DNA of 64,000 nt from CAVROT01 sp963722905 (GTDB lineage Bacteria; Pseudomonadota; Alphaproteobacteria; Rhodobacterales; Rhodobacteraceae): assembly GCA_963722905.1 (NCBI GenBank), contig CAVROT010000014.1, positions 159,719-223,718 on the forward strand, written 5' to 3'. Positions 17,008 to 26,113 of the stretch are shown here, piece after piece (position 1 is the stretch's first letter; every line of letters starts with the position of its first letter). A program made the translations under genes and the position numbers. The notes beneath the pieces are model-generated. The model did no database searches. It had not been told where the DNA came from and worked only from the letters and a program-made list of their open reading frames with translations.

Positions 17008-18165
17008 CTAACGGGCGGCGACAGACTGCGACATCGCAGCGGCAAAGCGATCGAACAGGTAGTGGCTGTCCATCGGGCCGGGGCTTGCCTCGGGGTGGTG
17101 CTGGACCGACCAGACCGGTCGGTCGCGCATCGCGATGCCGCAGTTCGACCCGTCGAAGAGCGACACGTGCGTCTCGACCACGCCCTCGGGCAAAGTCTGC
17201 GCGTCGACTGTGAAGCCGTGGTTCATCGACGTGATCTCGACCTTGCCGGTCGTCACGTCTTTCACCGGATGATTGGCGCCGTGGTGGCCGTGGTTCATCT
17301 TGACCGTGCGGGCGCCAAGCGCGAGGGCCAGCAGCTGATGGCCCAGGCAGATGCCGAAGACCGGCATGTCCGACCGCGCCAGCACGTCGCGCAGCATCGG
17401 AACCGCATAGGCACCGGTCGCCGCCGGGTCGCCCGGGCCGTTCGACAGGAACAGACCGTCAGGTTCGTGCGCCAGGACCTCGTCCGCGGTGGCCGATGCG
17501 GGCAGGACCGTGACGTCGCAGCCGGCCGAGGCGAGGCAGCGCAGGATATTGCGCTTGGCGCCGTAGTCGATGGCGACGACGCGGTGGCCCGGTTCGGTGC
17601 GCCGCGCATGCCCGCCCGGCCAGGCCCAGCGCATCTCGTCCCACCGGTAGGACTGCGCACAGGTCACGTCGGCCGCCAGATCGCGCCCGACCAGTCCGGC
17701 AAAACCGCGCGCGGCGCGCACCAGGGCCTCGGTATCGAAGTCGCCCTCCGGATCGTGCGCCAATGCGGCATGCGGCGCGCCCTGCTGGCGGATCGCTCGG
17801 GTCAGGCGGCGGGTGTCGACCCCGCCGATGCCGATGCGACCACGCCGCGCCAGCCACTCGTCCAGCGGCCCCGCAGAGCGCCAGTTCGACGGGTCGGTCG
17901 GATCCCAGCGCACGACCATGCCGGCGGCCACCGGGTCCGCGGTCTCGTCGTCCTCGGGCGTGACGCCGGTATTGCCGATGTGGGGGAAGGTGAATGTCAC
18001 GATCTGCCCGGCATAGGACGGATCGGTCATGATCTCCTGATAGCCGGTCATCGCAGTGTTGAAGCAGAGCTCGGCCGTCGCCTGGCCCGTCGCGCCGAAG
18101 CCCCGCCCGTGAAAGACGGTGCCGTCGGCAAGGGCAAGGCAGGCGGTGGGGCGCGGCGACGGCAT
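17008..18165 (-). CDS. carA: Carbamoyl-phosphate synthase small subunit
   Basis: CarA, 385 residues, hydrolyses glutamine and channels ammonia to CarB for carbamoyl phosphate, feeding arginine and pyrimidine synthesis. The N-terminal CPSase domain starts 'ALADGTVFHGRGFG' and includes 'TAMTGYQEIMTDPSYAGQI'. The C-terminal class I amidotransferase domain has the nucleophile in 'FGICLGHQLLALALG' and the His/Glu pair in 'QHHPEASPGP'. ATG 18165 has AAGGA nine bases upstream. It is divergent from the yqeY-like gene; carB is not in the window. Confidence 0.98.
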   Translation of the reverse strand: MPSPRPTACLALADGTVFHGRGFGATGQATAELCFNTAMTGYQEIMTDPSYAGQIVTFTFPHIGNTGVTPEDDETADPVAAGMVVRWDPTDPSNWRSAGPLDEWLARRGRIGIGGVDTRRLTRAIRQQGAPHAALAHDPEGDFDTEALVRAARGFAGLVGRDLAADVTCAQSYRWDEMRWAWPGGHARRTEPGHRVVAIDYGAKRNILRCLASAGCDVTVLPASATADEVLAHEPDGLFLSNGPGDPAATGAYAVPMLRDVLARSDMPVFGICLGHQLLALALGARTVKMNHGHHGANHPVKDVTTGKVEITSMNHGFTVDAQTLPEGVVETHVSLFDGSNCGIAMRDRPVWSVQHHPEASPGPMDSHYLFDRFAAAMSQSVAAR

Positions 18166-18345
18166 GGGGCGATGTCCTTCGGACGAGGGGTTGCGCCGGA
18201 CGTATGGGGACAGCGTTCCACGGTCAAGATGCGGCCGTCCGGCGCCCATGCGCCGCATCGCCGTCCGGGGCGCCACTGGCAACGACGCCGGCCCCGGCCG
18301 CGACCACGGTTCAAAAAGCGGTCGACGCTCGGGCGGGGGGCAACG

Positions 18346-18374
18346 TTGTCGCTGGGCGCCGGCCATCCTATACT
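18346..18374 (+). promoter_or_regulatory. Sigma-70-type promoter of the GatB/YqeY gene
   Basis: TTGTCG (18346-18351) and TATACT (18369-18374) are separated by exactly 17 bases and end 46 bp before the start codon. This is the best -10 match I found in an intergenic region here. Confidence 0.55.
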
Positions 18375-18420
18375 CGGTCGCTGTTCCGCGCGCCCCACGG
18401 CGGCGGCTGGAGAGACTCCG

Positions 18421-18894
18421 ATGGATCAGAAGACCCGTATCGCCGCCGCCCTCAAGACTGCGATGAAGAACCGCGAGACGGACCGCCTGCCGACGCTTCG
18501 ACTCATCTCGGCGGCGATCAAGGACCGCGACATCGCGGTGCGCGGGACGGCCGACGAAGGCGGCGTCGGCGACGCCGAGGTGCTCCAGATCCTCGGCAAG
18601 ATGGTCAAGCAGCGTCAGGAGAGCATCCGCGCCTACGAAGAGGGCGGGCGGCTGGAGCTGGCCGATGCCGAGCGCGCCGAGATCGCGCTGATCGAAGAGT
18701 TCCTGCCGCGCAAGCTGACCGAGGCCGAGGCCAACGCCGCCATCGACACCGCCATCGCCGAGGAGGGCGCGACCTCGCTGCGCGACATGGGCCGGGTGAT
18801 GGCGCTGCTGAAGGCCCGCCACACCGGCCAGATGGACTTCGGCAGCGTCGGACCTGCGGTAAAGGACCGACTGAGCGCCAGTACGGGCGCCTGA
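18421..18894 (+). CDS. GatB/YqeY domain-containing protein
   Basis: A 157-residue helical protein matching the YqeY family: 'RETDRLPTLRLISAAIKDRDIAVR', 'ILGKMVKQRQESIRAYEEGGR', 'FLPRKLTEAEANAAI' and a C-terminal 'RDMGRVMALLKARHTGQMDFG'. The fold is shared with the tail domain of GatB, which contacts tRNA in the Glu/Asp-tRNA amidotransferase. The free-standing protein's function is not established. ATG 18421 is preceded by GGAGAG. It is convergent with the DUF2244 gene. Confidence 0.92.
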   Translation: MDQKTRIAAALKTAMKNRETDRLPTLRLISAAIKDRDIAVRGTADEGGVGDAEVLQILGKMVKQRQESIRAYEEGGRLELADAERAEIALIEEFLPRKLTEAEANAAIDTAIAEEGATSLRDMGRVMALLKARHTGQMDFGSVGPAVKDRLSASTGA

Positions 18895-19052
18895 TCGAAC
18901 CGGGCCATGGCGCTGAGCGGGACTATATATCCCACCGTCACCTGCTACCCCCAAGGCATCCGGCCCGACGATCATCGTGGTCCGAGGCGACGAGGCGACG
19001 TAGGCATGAGCCGTCGCGAGGAACGGACGGCGACCGACGCGGACTCCCGATG

Positions 19053-19541
19053 TCAGGCGGCCATCAGTCGGACGAGATCGTCGTAGAGGGATCGCCGTTC
19101 GTCCTGGCTGAGGAAGGCGCCGATCTCGACCTCCCGGCCGCCGCCGCGCAGGGTGACGTAATCCGCCACCGGCCCGCCGCGTTCGTGGATGGCGACCGAG
19201 ACCCAGTGGGGGTTCGCTTCCCAGTCGCGGGTGCGGCCGTCCGGGTCGCGCCGGGTCAGCGTCACCCGGTCGGGACGCCACTGCAGCACTTCGGACAGAT
19301 CGCCGTCTCGGTAGCTGCGTCGCAGCGCCAGGTAGATGGCGGCGACGGCGCCCATGACGAAGGGCAAGAGCCCCCACAGGACCGGCGTGCCGAGCAGCGG
19401 CAGAACGGGAACGAGGATCGCGGCGAAGGTCGCGCCGACGACCAGCTTGAACCCCCACAGGGGCAAGGACCGGTGTGGCGACAGGTGCAGGGTGGTCGCG
19501 GGGCCGGCCGTGTCGTCCGCAGTGAACCATTCGACCGGCAT
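19053..19541 (-). CDS. DUF2244 domain-containing membrane protein
   Basis: A 162-residue protein with two adjacent transmembrane segments (about residues 32-72), a preceding 'LSPHRSLPLWGFK' motif and a C-terminal soluble beta domain ('WEANPHWVSVAIHERGGPVADYVTLRGGGREVEIG'), all typical of DUF2244. Function is unknown. It follows ctaD on the same strand 77 bp downstream, with a strong hairpin between, and in this lineage may be linked to cytochrome oxidase assembly, although that is only a neighbourhood inference. Confidence 0.85.
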   Translation of the reverse strand: MPVEWFTADDTAGPATTLHLSPHRSLPLWGFKLVVGATFAAILVPVLPLLGTPVLWGLLPFVMGAVAAIYLALRRSYRDGDLSEVLQWRPDRVTLTRRDPDGRTRDWEANPHWVSVAIHERGGPVADYVTLRGGGREVEIGAFLSQDERRSLYDDLVRLMAA

Positions 19542-19586
19542 CGTCGTGTTTCCCGATATGCTGCGTCTGCAGATGCGCGGATGGTG

Positions 19587-19612
19587 CCCCCCGCCCAGGT
19601 GGCGGCGGGGGG
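19587..19612 (-). terminator. GC-rich hairpin just downstream of ctaD
   Basis: A perfect 9-bp inverted repeat (CCCCCCGCC at 19587-19595 and GGCGGGGGG at 19604-19612) with an 8-base loop begins seven bases after the ctaD stop. No T-run follows on the minus strand, so it could be a Rho-independent-like pause, an mRNA stabiliser or a partial terminator before DUF2244. Confidence 0.4.
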
Positions 19613-19618
19613 ATCCGG

Positions 19619-21301
19619 TCAGTGCGCCTCGCGTTCCTTGCCGTGGTCCCACTCGGACTGCTTCGGCAGCGTCTCGAACGTGTGCTCCGGCGGCGGCGAG
19701 GGCAGCGTCCACTCCAGAGTGTCGGCAAAGGGCCCCCAGGGGTTGGCGGCCGCGTTACGCTCGCCCTTGAGAAGCACGTAGAACACCATGACGATGAAGA
19801 ACAGGAACGACGCGAAGCTGAGGAAGGCGCCCATCGACGACACGTAGTTCCACGTCGCGAACGCCTCGGGATAATCGATGTAGCGCCGCGGCATGCCCTG
19901 ACGGCCAAGGAAGTGCTGAGGGAAGAAGGTGATGTTCGCCCCGATGAACATGGCCCAGAAGTGGACCTTGCCCGCCCATTCGGGGAACGTCTTGCCCGTC
20001 ATCTTGGGGAAGTAGAAGTAGATCCCCGCGAAGATGGCGAAGACGGCGCCAAGGCTCATCACGTAGTGGAAGTGTGCGACGACGTAGTAGGTGTCGTGAT
20101 AGGCACGGTCGATTGCGGCCTGGCTGAGCACGATGCCGGTGACGCCGCCCATGGTGAAGAGGATGAGGAAGCCGAACGCCCAGAGCATCGGCGTCTTCAG
20201 CTCCACCGACCCGCCCCACATCGTCGCGATCCACGAGAAGATCTTGATCCCCGTGGGCACCGCGATGACCATCGTGGCCAGCATGAAATAGGACTGTTGC
20301 GTCAGCGACATGCCGACCGTGTACATGTGGTGCGCCCAGACGACGAACCCCAACACGCCGATGGCGATCAGCGCCCAGACCATCGGCAGGTAACCGAAGA
20401 TCGGTTTCCTCGAAAAGGTGCTGATGACGTGGCTGATGATGCCGAAGCCCGGGAGGATGACGATGTACACCTCGGGGTGGCCGAAGAACCACAGGATGTG
20501 CTGGTAGAGCACGGGGTCGCCGCCGCCGGCAGGGTCGAAGAACGTCGTGCCGAAGTTCCGGTCGGTGATCAGCATGGTGATCGCGCCGGCCAGGACCGGC
20601 AGCGCCAGCAGGATCAGCCACGCGGTGACGAAGATCGACCAGGAGAAGAGCGGAACCTTGAAGAGCGTCATTCCGGGCGCGCGCATGTTGAGGAAGGTGG
20701 TGATCATGTTGATCGCGCCCAGGATCGACGACGCGCCCGACAGGTGCACGGCGAAGAGCGCGAGGTCGGCCGAATACCCGCCCTCGGTGGTGGAGAGCGG
20801 CGGATAGAGCACCCAGCCCAGGCCCGAGCCGTTCTGCGCGTTGCCGCCCGGCGTCACGACCGACAGCACCGCCAGCGACGTGCCCGCGACGAACAGCCAG
20901 TAGCTGAGGTTGTTCATGCGCGGGAACGCCATGTCGGGCGCGCCGATCTGCAGCGGCATGAAGTAGTTCCCGAATCCCCCGAAGAGGGCCGGGATGACGA
21001 CGAAGAACATCATCAGGATGCCATGCGCCGTGATCAGCACGTTCCATAGGTGGCCGTTGGGCGTACATTCGTCGATCGCGGCGGGCAGAAGACGCGCGCC
21101 CTCCAGGCACATGTACTGAACGCCCGGGTTCATGAGCTCCATGCGCATGTAGACGGTGAACGCGACCGAGATGAAGCCGACGAGGCCCGCGGTGAACAGG
21201 TAGAGGATCCCGATATCCTTGTGGTTCGTCGACATGAACCACCGGGTGAAGAATCCCCGTTCGTCGTGCCCGTCATGGCCGTGGGCGGCTGCGTCAGCCA
21301 T
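19619..21301 (-). CDS. ctaD: Cytochrome c oxidase subunit I (aa3 type)
   Basis: The 560-residue catalytic subunit of the aa3 terminal oxidase, with twelve transmembrane helices. It carries the heme a ligand His in 'TAHGILM', the CuB His-Tyr segment 'GHPEVYIVILPGFG', the D-channel region 'GNYFMPLQIGAPDMAFPRMNN', the K-channel Lys in 'TGIKIFSWIAT', and the heme a3/a His pair in 'VAHFHYVMSLG'. It reduces O2 and pumps protons in the inner membrane. AGGAGG lies six bases before the ATG 21301. The other oxidase subunits are not in the window. Confidence 0.98.
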   Translation of the reverse strand: MADAAAHGHDGHDERGFFTRWFMSTNHKDIGILYLFTAGLVGFISVAFTVYMRMELMNPGVQYMCLEGARLLPAAIDECTPNGHLWNVLITAHGILMMFFVVIPALFGGFGNYFMPLQIGAPDMAFPRMNNLSYWLFVAGTSLAVLSVVTPGGNAQNGSGLGWVLYPPLSTTEGGYSADLALFAVHLSGASSILGAINMITTFLNMRAPGMTLFKVPLFSWSIFVTAWLILLALPVLAGAITMLITDRNFGTTFFDPAGGGDPVLYQHILWFFGHPEVYIVILPGFGIISHVISTFSRKPIFGYLPMVWALIAIGVLGFVVWAHHMYTVGMSLTQQSYFMLATMVIAVPTGIKIFSWIATMWGGSVELKTPMLWAFGFLILFTMGGVTGIVLSQAAIDRAYHDTYYVVAHFHYVMSLGAVFAIFAGIYFYFPKMTGKTFPEWAGKVHFWAMFIGANITFFPQHFLGRQGMPRRYIDYPEAFATWNYVSSMGAFLSFASFLFFIVMVFYVLLKGERNAAANPWGPFADTLEWTLPSPPPEHTFETLPKQSEWDHGKEREAH

Positions 21302-21645
21302 GTCATGCCTCCTGCGGTTGCATCGCCTGTCGCGCGCGGCAAGCCGCGTCGATCCAGACCGTTCTAGTGGGCGTGAACGCCCGCTGCAACGCTGCATCCT
21401 GCCGCAGGCGTCGTCGCGCGCCGGCCGCATCGCAACTGCCGTGGCATCGTCCGCGTCCTCGGCGCGGGTTACGGAACCGACCGACGACGTATCGGTGCCG
21501 CGACGCGCAGGATACGCGATGCGGGCCTCCAACGCGGGGCTTCCCGGACGGTCCGCACTTGCGCCCCGCGCGGATGGCGCGGACATGACGCAGCGTCCCC
21601 GGCGGGCTAGGATAGGGACGAATCGCTTTCGAGGAGACGACGGAA
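21302..21645. other. Divergent intergenic region between ctaD and a lipoprotein gene
   Basis: 344 bp without a convincing gene. It holds the likely ctaD promoter near 21361-21389 and, towards the right end, a TAGGAT that may be the -10 of the lipoprotein gene (about 35 bp before its start). Open frames crossing it are Arg/Pro-rich shadows. Confidence 0.6.
21361..21389 (-). promoter_or_regulatory. Probable ctaD promoter with a palindrome in the spacer
   Basis: On the minus strand TTGCAG (21389-21384) and TAGAAC (21366-21361) are 17 bases apart, 60 bp upstream of the ctaD start. The spacer holds the inverted repeat GGGCG-TGAA-CGCCC (21369-21382), a plausible operator site between -35 and -10. 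Confidence 0.45.
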
Positions 21646-21927
21646 ATGGGCAGCGGCATGAAGGCAACGGCCTGGCTGGCGGCGGCGGTGCTGGCGGGTT
21701 GCGCCGCGGGTCCGGCGCCGGTGACGACGCAGGCGGCCGAGGCATCGTGCCTGTCGGCGGTCGAGACGCAGACCGGAACGTCAGGCGCGAGCGTCCTGCG
21801 CGCCGACCGGGACGACGAGAAGACCGCGATCTTCGTGGCCGTCCCCGGCGCAGGCTCTCCCTATATCTGCAACGCCGACGTGTCGGGGCTGGTGACGGAC
21901 ATCCGGCAAGCCCCCGCGCTGGGCTGA
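21646..21927 (+). CDS. Small hypothetical lipoprotein
   Basis: A 93-residue protein with a short signal sequence and lipobox LAGC (Cys at about residue 19), so it is likely lipid-anchored in the envelope. The mature part has two cysteines ('EASCLSAVE', 'YICNADV') that may form a disulfide, and a single small domain containing 'VPGAGSPYICNADVSG'. I do not recognise a named family. GAGGAG at 21631-21636 supports ATG 21646; ATG 21658 is an alternative. Confidence 0.65.
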   Translation: MGSGMKATAWLAAAVLAGCAAGPAPVTTQAAEASCLSAVETQTGTSGASVLRADRDDEKTAIFVAVPGAGSPYICNADVSGLVTDIRQAPALG

Positions 21928-21975
21928 CGCGCACCGGCTCACGGCGGGCAGAGATGCTCATGTCGCGGTACCTGC

Positions 21976-22011
21976 ATGGGACGTCCGCCCGAGATGGGAC
22001 GTCCGCCCGAG
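21976..22011. repeat. Perfect 18-bp tandem duplication
   Basis: ATGGGACGTCCGCCCGAG occurs twice in tandem (21976-21993 and 21994-22011) in the gap between the small lipoprotein gene and lipB. A second short tandem, GCGGGGCGCG twice, follows near 22041. No coding or regulatory role is evident. Confidence 0.8.
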
Positions 22012-22163
22012 CGCTACGGGCGCACCGCCTCTCGTGCGCGGCGGGGCGCGGCGGGGCGCGGCCGCGTCAGGACGCGCGCCGCGGCCGCGTCACGACCATG
22101 TCGATGGCCGCAGGATCGCGATAAGGCAACGCATCGCGGCCAGCACCGCCGCGGCCGCTGAAC

Positions 22164-22853
22164 TCAGCGCGACATCGCGGCGTCGAACGTCCGCGCCAGC
22201 GCCAGGTCGAGGTCCGTCATCGTCACCGGCAGGCCGAGGTCAACCAGCGACGTCACCCCGTATCCGGCGATGCCGCAGGGAACGATGCCGTCGAAATGGC
22301 CGAGGTCCGGCTCCACGTTGATCGAGAGGCCGTGAAGGCTGACCCAGCGGCGCAGCCGGATGCCGATTGCGGCGATCTTGTCTTCGGCCGGCGCGCCGTC
22401 CGGTCGCGGCGGCCGGTCGGGACGCACCACCCAGACACCGACGCGGCCCGGCCGGACCTCGCCCCGGACGCCGAACTCGGCCAGCGCGGCGATCACCCAG
22501 GCCTCCAGCGCGCGCACGAAGGCGCGCACATCGCGGCCCCGCGCGCCGACGTCCAGCATCACGTAGACGACCCGCTGGCCCGGCCCGTGATAGGTGTACT
22601 GCCCGCCCCTGCGGGTGGCGTGCACCGGGAACCGCCCGGAATCGCGCAGGTCGGCGGGATCGGCCCCGGTGCCGGCAGTGTAGATCGGCGGATGCTCGAC
22701 CAGCCACAGCGTCTCGCGCGCGGTGCCGGCCCTGATGCCCTCGGCCAGCGCCTCCATGCGGGCAACCGCGGCGTCGTAGGGCACCGGCGTGTCGGCGACG
22801 ATCCAGTCAGGCCCGTCGCCGGCGTCCGGCAAAGGCGGAGGAAGCGGCGGCAT
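22164..22853 (-). CDS. lipB: Octanoyl-[acyl-carrier-protein]-protein N-octanoyltransferase
   Basis: LipB, about 229 residues, moves octanoyl groups from ACP to lipoyl domains in lipoate synthesis. Visible motifs: 'LVEHPPIYTAGTGADPADL', 'RRGGQYTYHGPGQRVVYVMLD', the catalytic Lys in 'EDKIAAIGIRLRRWVSLHG', and the catalytic Cys in 'IVPCGIAGYGVTSL'. ATG 22853 is used; an in-frame TTG at 22892 would add 13 residues. It is divergent from the peptidoglycan-binding protein gene. lipA is not in the window. Confidence 0.96.
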   Translation of the reverse strand: MPPLPPPLPDAGDGPDWIVADTPVPYDAAVARMEALAEGIRAGTARETLWLVEHPPIYTAGTGADPADLRDSGRFPVHATRRGGQYTYHGPGQRVVYVMLDVGARGRDVRAFVRALEAWVIAALAEFGVRGEVRPGRVGVWVVRPDRPPRPDGAPAEDKIAAIGIRLRRWVSLHGLSINVEPDLGHFDGIVPCGIAGYGVTSLVDLGLPVTMTDLDLALARTFDAAMSR

Positions 22854-22991
22854 CACCTGCGCCCCGGCGCCGTCGTCCGTGGCGACACGCAACCCAAGGG
22901 AGAAAGTGGCGACCTTGGCCAGAAAAAGGGTGCATGCCGGCGCGATCCGGCTAACCTAGGGTAATTGTCCATCTCAATTCGGGGAAATCCG

Positions 22992-24392
22992 ATGTTCACG
23001 CGCTCCACCCTCATTGCAGCCCTCGCCGCCTCGGTCGCCGTCGTTCCCGCCACCCGCGTCTCCGCCGATGCCGGCGACTTCGTGGCCGGGGCCATCGTCG
23101 GCGCCATCGTCAACGGCGCCGCGCGCCAGAACACCCAGCGCCGCACCTATACCACGACCAAGCGGCGCACCTACAGCAAGCCGCGCATCCCCTCCACCCA
23201 GGAGGGGCGCGACATCCAGGCGTCGCTGAACTACTTCGGCTTCAACGCCGGAACGGTCGACGGGCAGCTCGGGCAGCGGTCGCGCAACGCGATTTCGTCC
23301 TACCAGGGCTACATGGGCTATCCGATGACAGGGCAGCTGTCGTCGTTCGAGCAAAGCCTGCTGGTGTCGTCGCATAACCGCGCCCAGGCCGGCGGTTTCG
23401 CCACCAACCAGCTGATCGCGCAGAGCAACGAGGGCACGCGCGGCCTACTCAAGATCTATCGCACCGAGATGGCGGGCGGCACGCCTGCAGCGCCCACGAC
23501 CACCATGGCGATGCAGCAGATGGCCGTGGCCCCGCAGCCGGCCTTCCCGGCCGCCGCACCCGCGGCGCCGACGACGACCACGACGACCACCACCGTCGTC
23601 GCACCCGTGGCCGGCGTCGCCGTCGCCGCGACGGTGACGCAGCCGGACGCGGAGGAGCAGGACACCGCCAAGGCCAGCCTGCCCAACCTCTTCGGCGGAT
23701 CCGGTACCGTGACGGCATCGCTGGCGTCGCATTGCAACACGGTCAGCCTGCTCACCAGCACCAACGGCGGGTTCACCACCGCCGACCGCATGACCGACCC
23801 GTCGGCCGTCCTGGCCGAGCAGTTCTGCCTGGCGCGCACCTACGCCATCGCACAGGGCGAAGAGATGGCGCAGGGCCTGTCGGCAACGCGCGCCCAGATC
23901 GCCCAGACCTGCGAGGCCTATGGCGCGCAGCTGCGCCCGCATGTGGCGGCGCTGTCTCTCCAGCCGGCCGACGCGGTGATGCGCGAGGTCTCCAGCTTCG
24001 TGCTGGCGTCGGGCGTCGCGGCGCGCGACCTCGGCTCGACCGCCAAGGTGTGCCTCTCGGTCGGCTACCGCACCGACGACATGGACATCGCCATCGGCTC
24101 GGCGCTGCTGCTGACGACACTGGGCGAAAAGGGCTACGGCGAACTTCTGGGCCATCACCTGAGCCAGGGCTTCGGCGCCTCGACGCGGTCCGACCTGTCG
24201 CTGGCCTGGTACGAGATGGGGATCGACGCCTCGGGCGACGGCACCACCGCCGTCTTCGCGCCCGGCCAGCCCGACCGGGTGGAGCTGCTGCGCAAGGCGG
24301 CCTTCGGCCAGCCCGACCGCGCCGAGGCGGTGGCCCCGGAAGCTCCGCAGCAGGCGTCCGCAACGCTGCCGACGCTGGCGATCAGTCAGTAA
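22992..24392 (+). CDS. Exported peptidoglycan-binding domain protein
   Basis: A 466-residue protein with a signal peptide (about residues 1-25, ending in VSA), a peptidoglycan-binding type 1 domain at about 65-115 ('IQASLNYFGFNAGTVDGQLGQRSRNAISSYQ'), a low-complexity Ala/Pro/Thr linker with a Thr tract (about 170-215), and a helical C-terminal domain of about 200 residues that I do not recognise. It is probably periplasmic and cell-wall-associated. ATG 22992 leaves a normal signal peptide. A strong intrinsic terminator follows 25 bp after the stop. Confidence 0.82.
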   Translation: MFTRSTLIAALAASVAVVPATRVSADAGDFVAGAIVGAIVNGAARQNTQRRTYTTTKRRTYSKPRIPSTQEGRDIQASLNYFGFNAGTVDGQLGQRSRNAISSYQGYMGYPMTGQLSSFEQSLLVSSHNRAQAGGFATNQLIAQSNEGTRGLLKIYRTEMAGGTPAAPTTTMAMQQMAVAPQPAFPAAAPAAPTTTTTTTTVVAPVAGVAVAATVTQPDAEEQDTAKASLPNLFGGSGTVTASLASHCNTVSLLTSTNGGFTTADRMTDPSAVLAEQFCLARTYAIAQGEEMAQGLSATRAQIAQTCEAYGAQLRPHVAALSLQPADAVMREVSSFVLASGVAARDLGSTAKVCLSVGYRTDDMDIAIGSALLLTTLGEKGYGELLGHHLSQGFGASTRSDLSLAWYEMGIDASGDGTTAVFAPGQPDRVELLRKAAFGQPDRAEAVAPEAPQQASATLPTLAISQ

Positions 24393-24416
24393 AGTCGACC
24401 GAACGACAGAAAAGGG

Positions 24417-24448
24417 GGGCCGCACCGCGACAGCCGGTGCGGCCCTTT
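24417..24448 (+). terminator. Intrinsic terminator of the peptidoglycan-binding protein gene
   Basis: An 11-bp perfect stem (GGGCCGCACCG at 24417-24427, CGGTGCGGCCC at 24435-24445) with a 7-base loop is followed by TTT. Confidence 0.8.
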
Positions 24449-24570
24449 CGATGCGCGGAAGGCGGCGGCCCGGCAATCCGGTAGCACGGCAGGCACCGAC
24501 CCTTATCGGTCATTGCCCGCGGCGGCCGGAGCGCATCGAGAAAGCAACCCGCACAGGGGCGCAAAACAGC

Positions 24571-24599
24571 TTTTCAACGCCGGGCGCTTTCGCTAGACG
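24571..24599 (+). promoter_or_regulatory. Possible promoter of tRNA-Leu
   Basis: TTTTCA (24571-24576) and TAGACG (24594-24599) are 17 bases apart and end 31 bp before the tRNA. Confidence 0.35.
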
Positions 24600-24630
24600 C
24601 ACGGTGCCCCGGATGGGGAAGCCCGATATT

Positions 24631-24717
24631 GCGGTCGTGGCGGAATTGGTAGACGCGCAGCGTTGAGGTCGCTGTTCTGTAACAGGAGTGGGGGTTCGAG
24701 TCCCCCCGACCGCACCA
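24631..24717 (+). tRNA. tRNA-Leu (anticodon GAG)
   Basis: An 87-base cloverleaf with CCA encoded. The acceptor stem pairs GCGGTCG (24631-24637) with CGACCGC (24707-24713), and the D-arm region reads GGCGGAATTGGTAGACGC. The anticodon stem CAGCG/CGCTG encloses TTGAGGT, giving GAG, which reads CUC/CUU leucine codons. A long variable arm and the T arm GGGGGTTCGAGTCCCCC follow. This is a class II tRNA, as expected for leucine. Confidence 0.96.
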
Positions 24718-24854
24718 CCATCCTCTCTCCCGTCGTGTCATGACCGCCGCCCTGCCCCGGGGCGCGGACCTTCGGCTGGGCCTGCATGGCCGCGGCCCCC
24801 GCTACGGCACGGACCGGACCCGAACGGGGTCGCCCGCCGTGCGCCGCGCCCCTG

Positions 24855-25886
24855 TCAGATCGCCGGCGGATCGTCCGGGCCAGTCTTCCGATGGCGGTTG
24901 CGCAGGGCGACGTGGCCCGGCGGCACGCGCCCCGCGCGGTCCCGCAGCATGGCACTGATACGCGGCATTGTGCCGGTATCCTGCCGCGTCCGGGTCTCCA
25001 GCACGGGCGTGTTGGCGGACTGGCCGCCGAACGCCTCGCGCAGCACGATGTAGAGCCCCGACGCGATGATGATGGCGGCGCCTACGGCCGTCCCCGCATC
25101 CGGCACCTCGTCGAACAGCAGCGCCCCGTAGGCCGCCGCCCAGAGGATCTGCGAATACTGCATCGGCGCGACGACGGCGGCGTCGCCGCGACGATAGGCA
25201 CCGATGACAAGCAGGCTGGCGACGAACCCGCCGATGGCGATGACCCCGACGAGGCCCAGGTGTACCAGCGGCATAGGCCGGTAGACCAACGGCAGGACGC
25301 AGGCCATGACGACGAAGTTCGCGACCATGGGATAGAGCATCAGCACCGCGCTGCGTTCATCCCGGCCGATCTTGCGCACCACCACCGACGCGGTCGCGCT
25401 GCCGACCGCCGCCAGCACCGCCGCCCCATGACCCAGCGTCAACGCGGTCGCGCCCGGCCGCAGTACCACCAGCACGCCGACAAGGCCCACCGCCACCGCC
25501 ACCCAGCGGTGCGGTCCGACCTTTTCTCCCAGGACCGGGATCGACAGCACCGTTATGATGAGAGGTGCCGCGAAAATGATGGCATAGACCTCGGCAAGTG
25601 GCAGATTCGAGAAGGCGTAGAAGGCGCTGATACCCGTCAGCACCGCCGCGGCGGTCCGCAGAGCCGTCCACCACGGGTGCACCGGGCGCAGGTTGCCGGA
25701 GGTCGGATCGCGCATCAGCATCAGCGTCGCCAGCGGGAAGGAGAAGAGGACGCCGAAGAAGATGATCTGGAACGGCGCGTAGTGGCCGCCGAGGATCTTC
25801 ACCGCCACGTCATGCGTCGCGAAGACGCCGAACGCCGTCAGCGCCAGGGCGGCACCTTGCAGATTGGAACGGGCGGAGTCGGCCAT
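24855..25886 (-). CDS. DMT-superfamily (EamA) transporter
   Basis: About 343 residues with ten predicted transmembrane helices in two five-helix EamA repeats, the first from about 'LALTAFGVFATHDVAVKILG' and the second from 'GAAVLAAVGSATASVVVRKIG'. Motifs include 'NLPLAEVYAIIFAAPLIITVLSIPVLGEKVG' in repeat 1 and 'APMQYSQILWAAAYGALLFDEVPDAGT' in repeat 2. These drug/metabolite transporters are inner-membrane exporters of amino acids or metabolites; the substrate is unknown. A basic, unstructured tail of about 50 residues follows the last helix. ATG 25886 was chosen over an earlier in-frame start at 25922. Confidence 0.9.
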   Translation of the reverse strand: MADSARSNLQGAALALTAFGVFATHDVAVKILGGHYAPFQIIFFGVLFSFPLATLMLMRDPTSGNLRPVHPWWTALRTAAAVLTGISAFYAFSNLPLAEVYAIIFAAPLIITVLSIPVLGEKVGPHRWVAVAVGLVGVLVVLRPGATALTLGHGAAVLAAVGSATASVVVRKIGRDERSAVLMLYPMVANFVVMACVLPLVYRPMPLVHLGLVGVIAIGGFVASLLVIGAYRRGDAAVVAPMQYSQILWAAAYGALLFDEVPDAGTAVGAAIIIASGLYIVLREAFGGQSANTPVLETRTRQDTGTMPRISAMLRDRAGRVPPGHVALRNRHRKTGPDDPPAI

Positions 25887-26113
25887 TGCGCCTCCAGAAC
25901 GCACATCGCGGCGGTCCGTCAAGGGCGGTCAGCGCAACGCTGCCATGCGCTCTGGCCATCGCATCGCCCGGGGGTCCTTGTCCTTCGCCGGCGGCCTCGG
26001 GCCAGCGGTCGCGCGGCCGGGTTCGGCCGTTTGTCCGGCGCCCCGGATGGCCCCGGCCGTGACCTTCGCACCGCACCGGGCGGAACCGCCGGGCGCCGGT
26101 CTCCTTGAGAGGC

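Noticed and set aside
23560..23620. ACG/ACC-rich run that could be a microsatellite
   Set aside because: It encodes the Thr-rich linker of the peptidoglycan-binding protein and is explained by coding.
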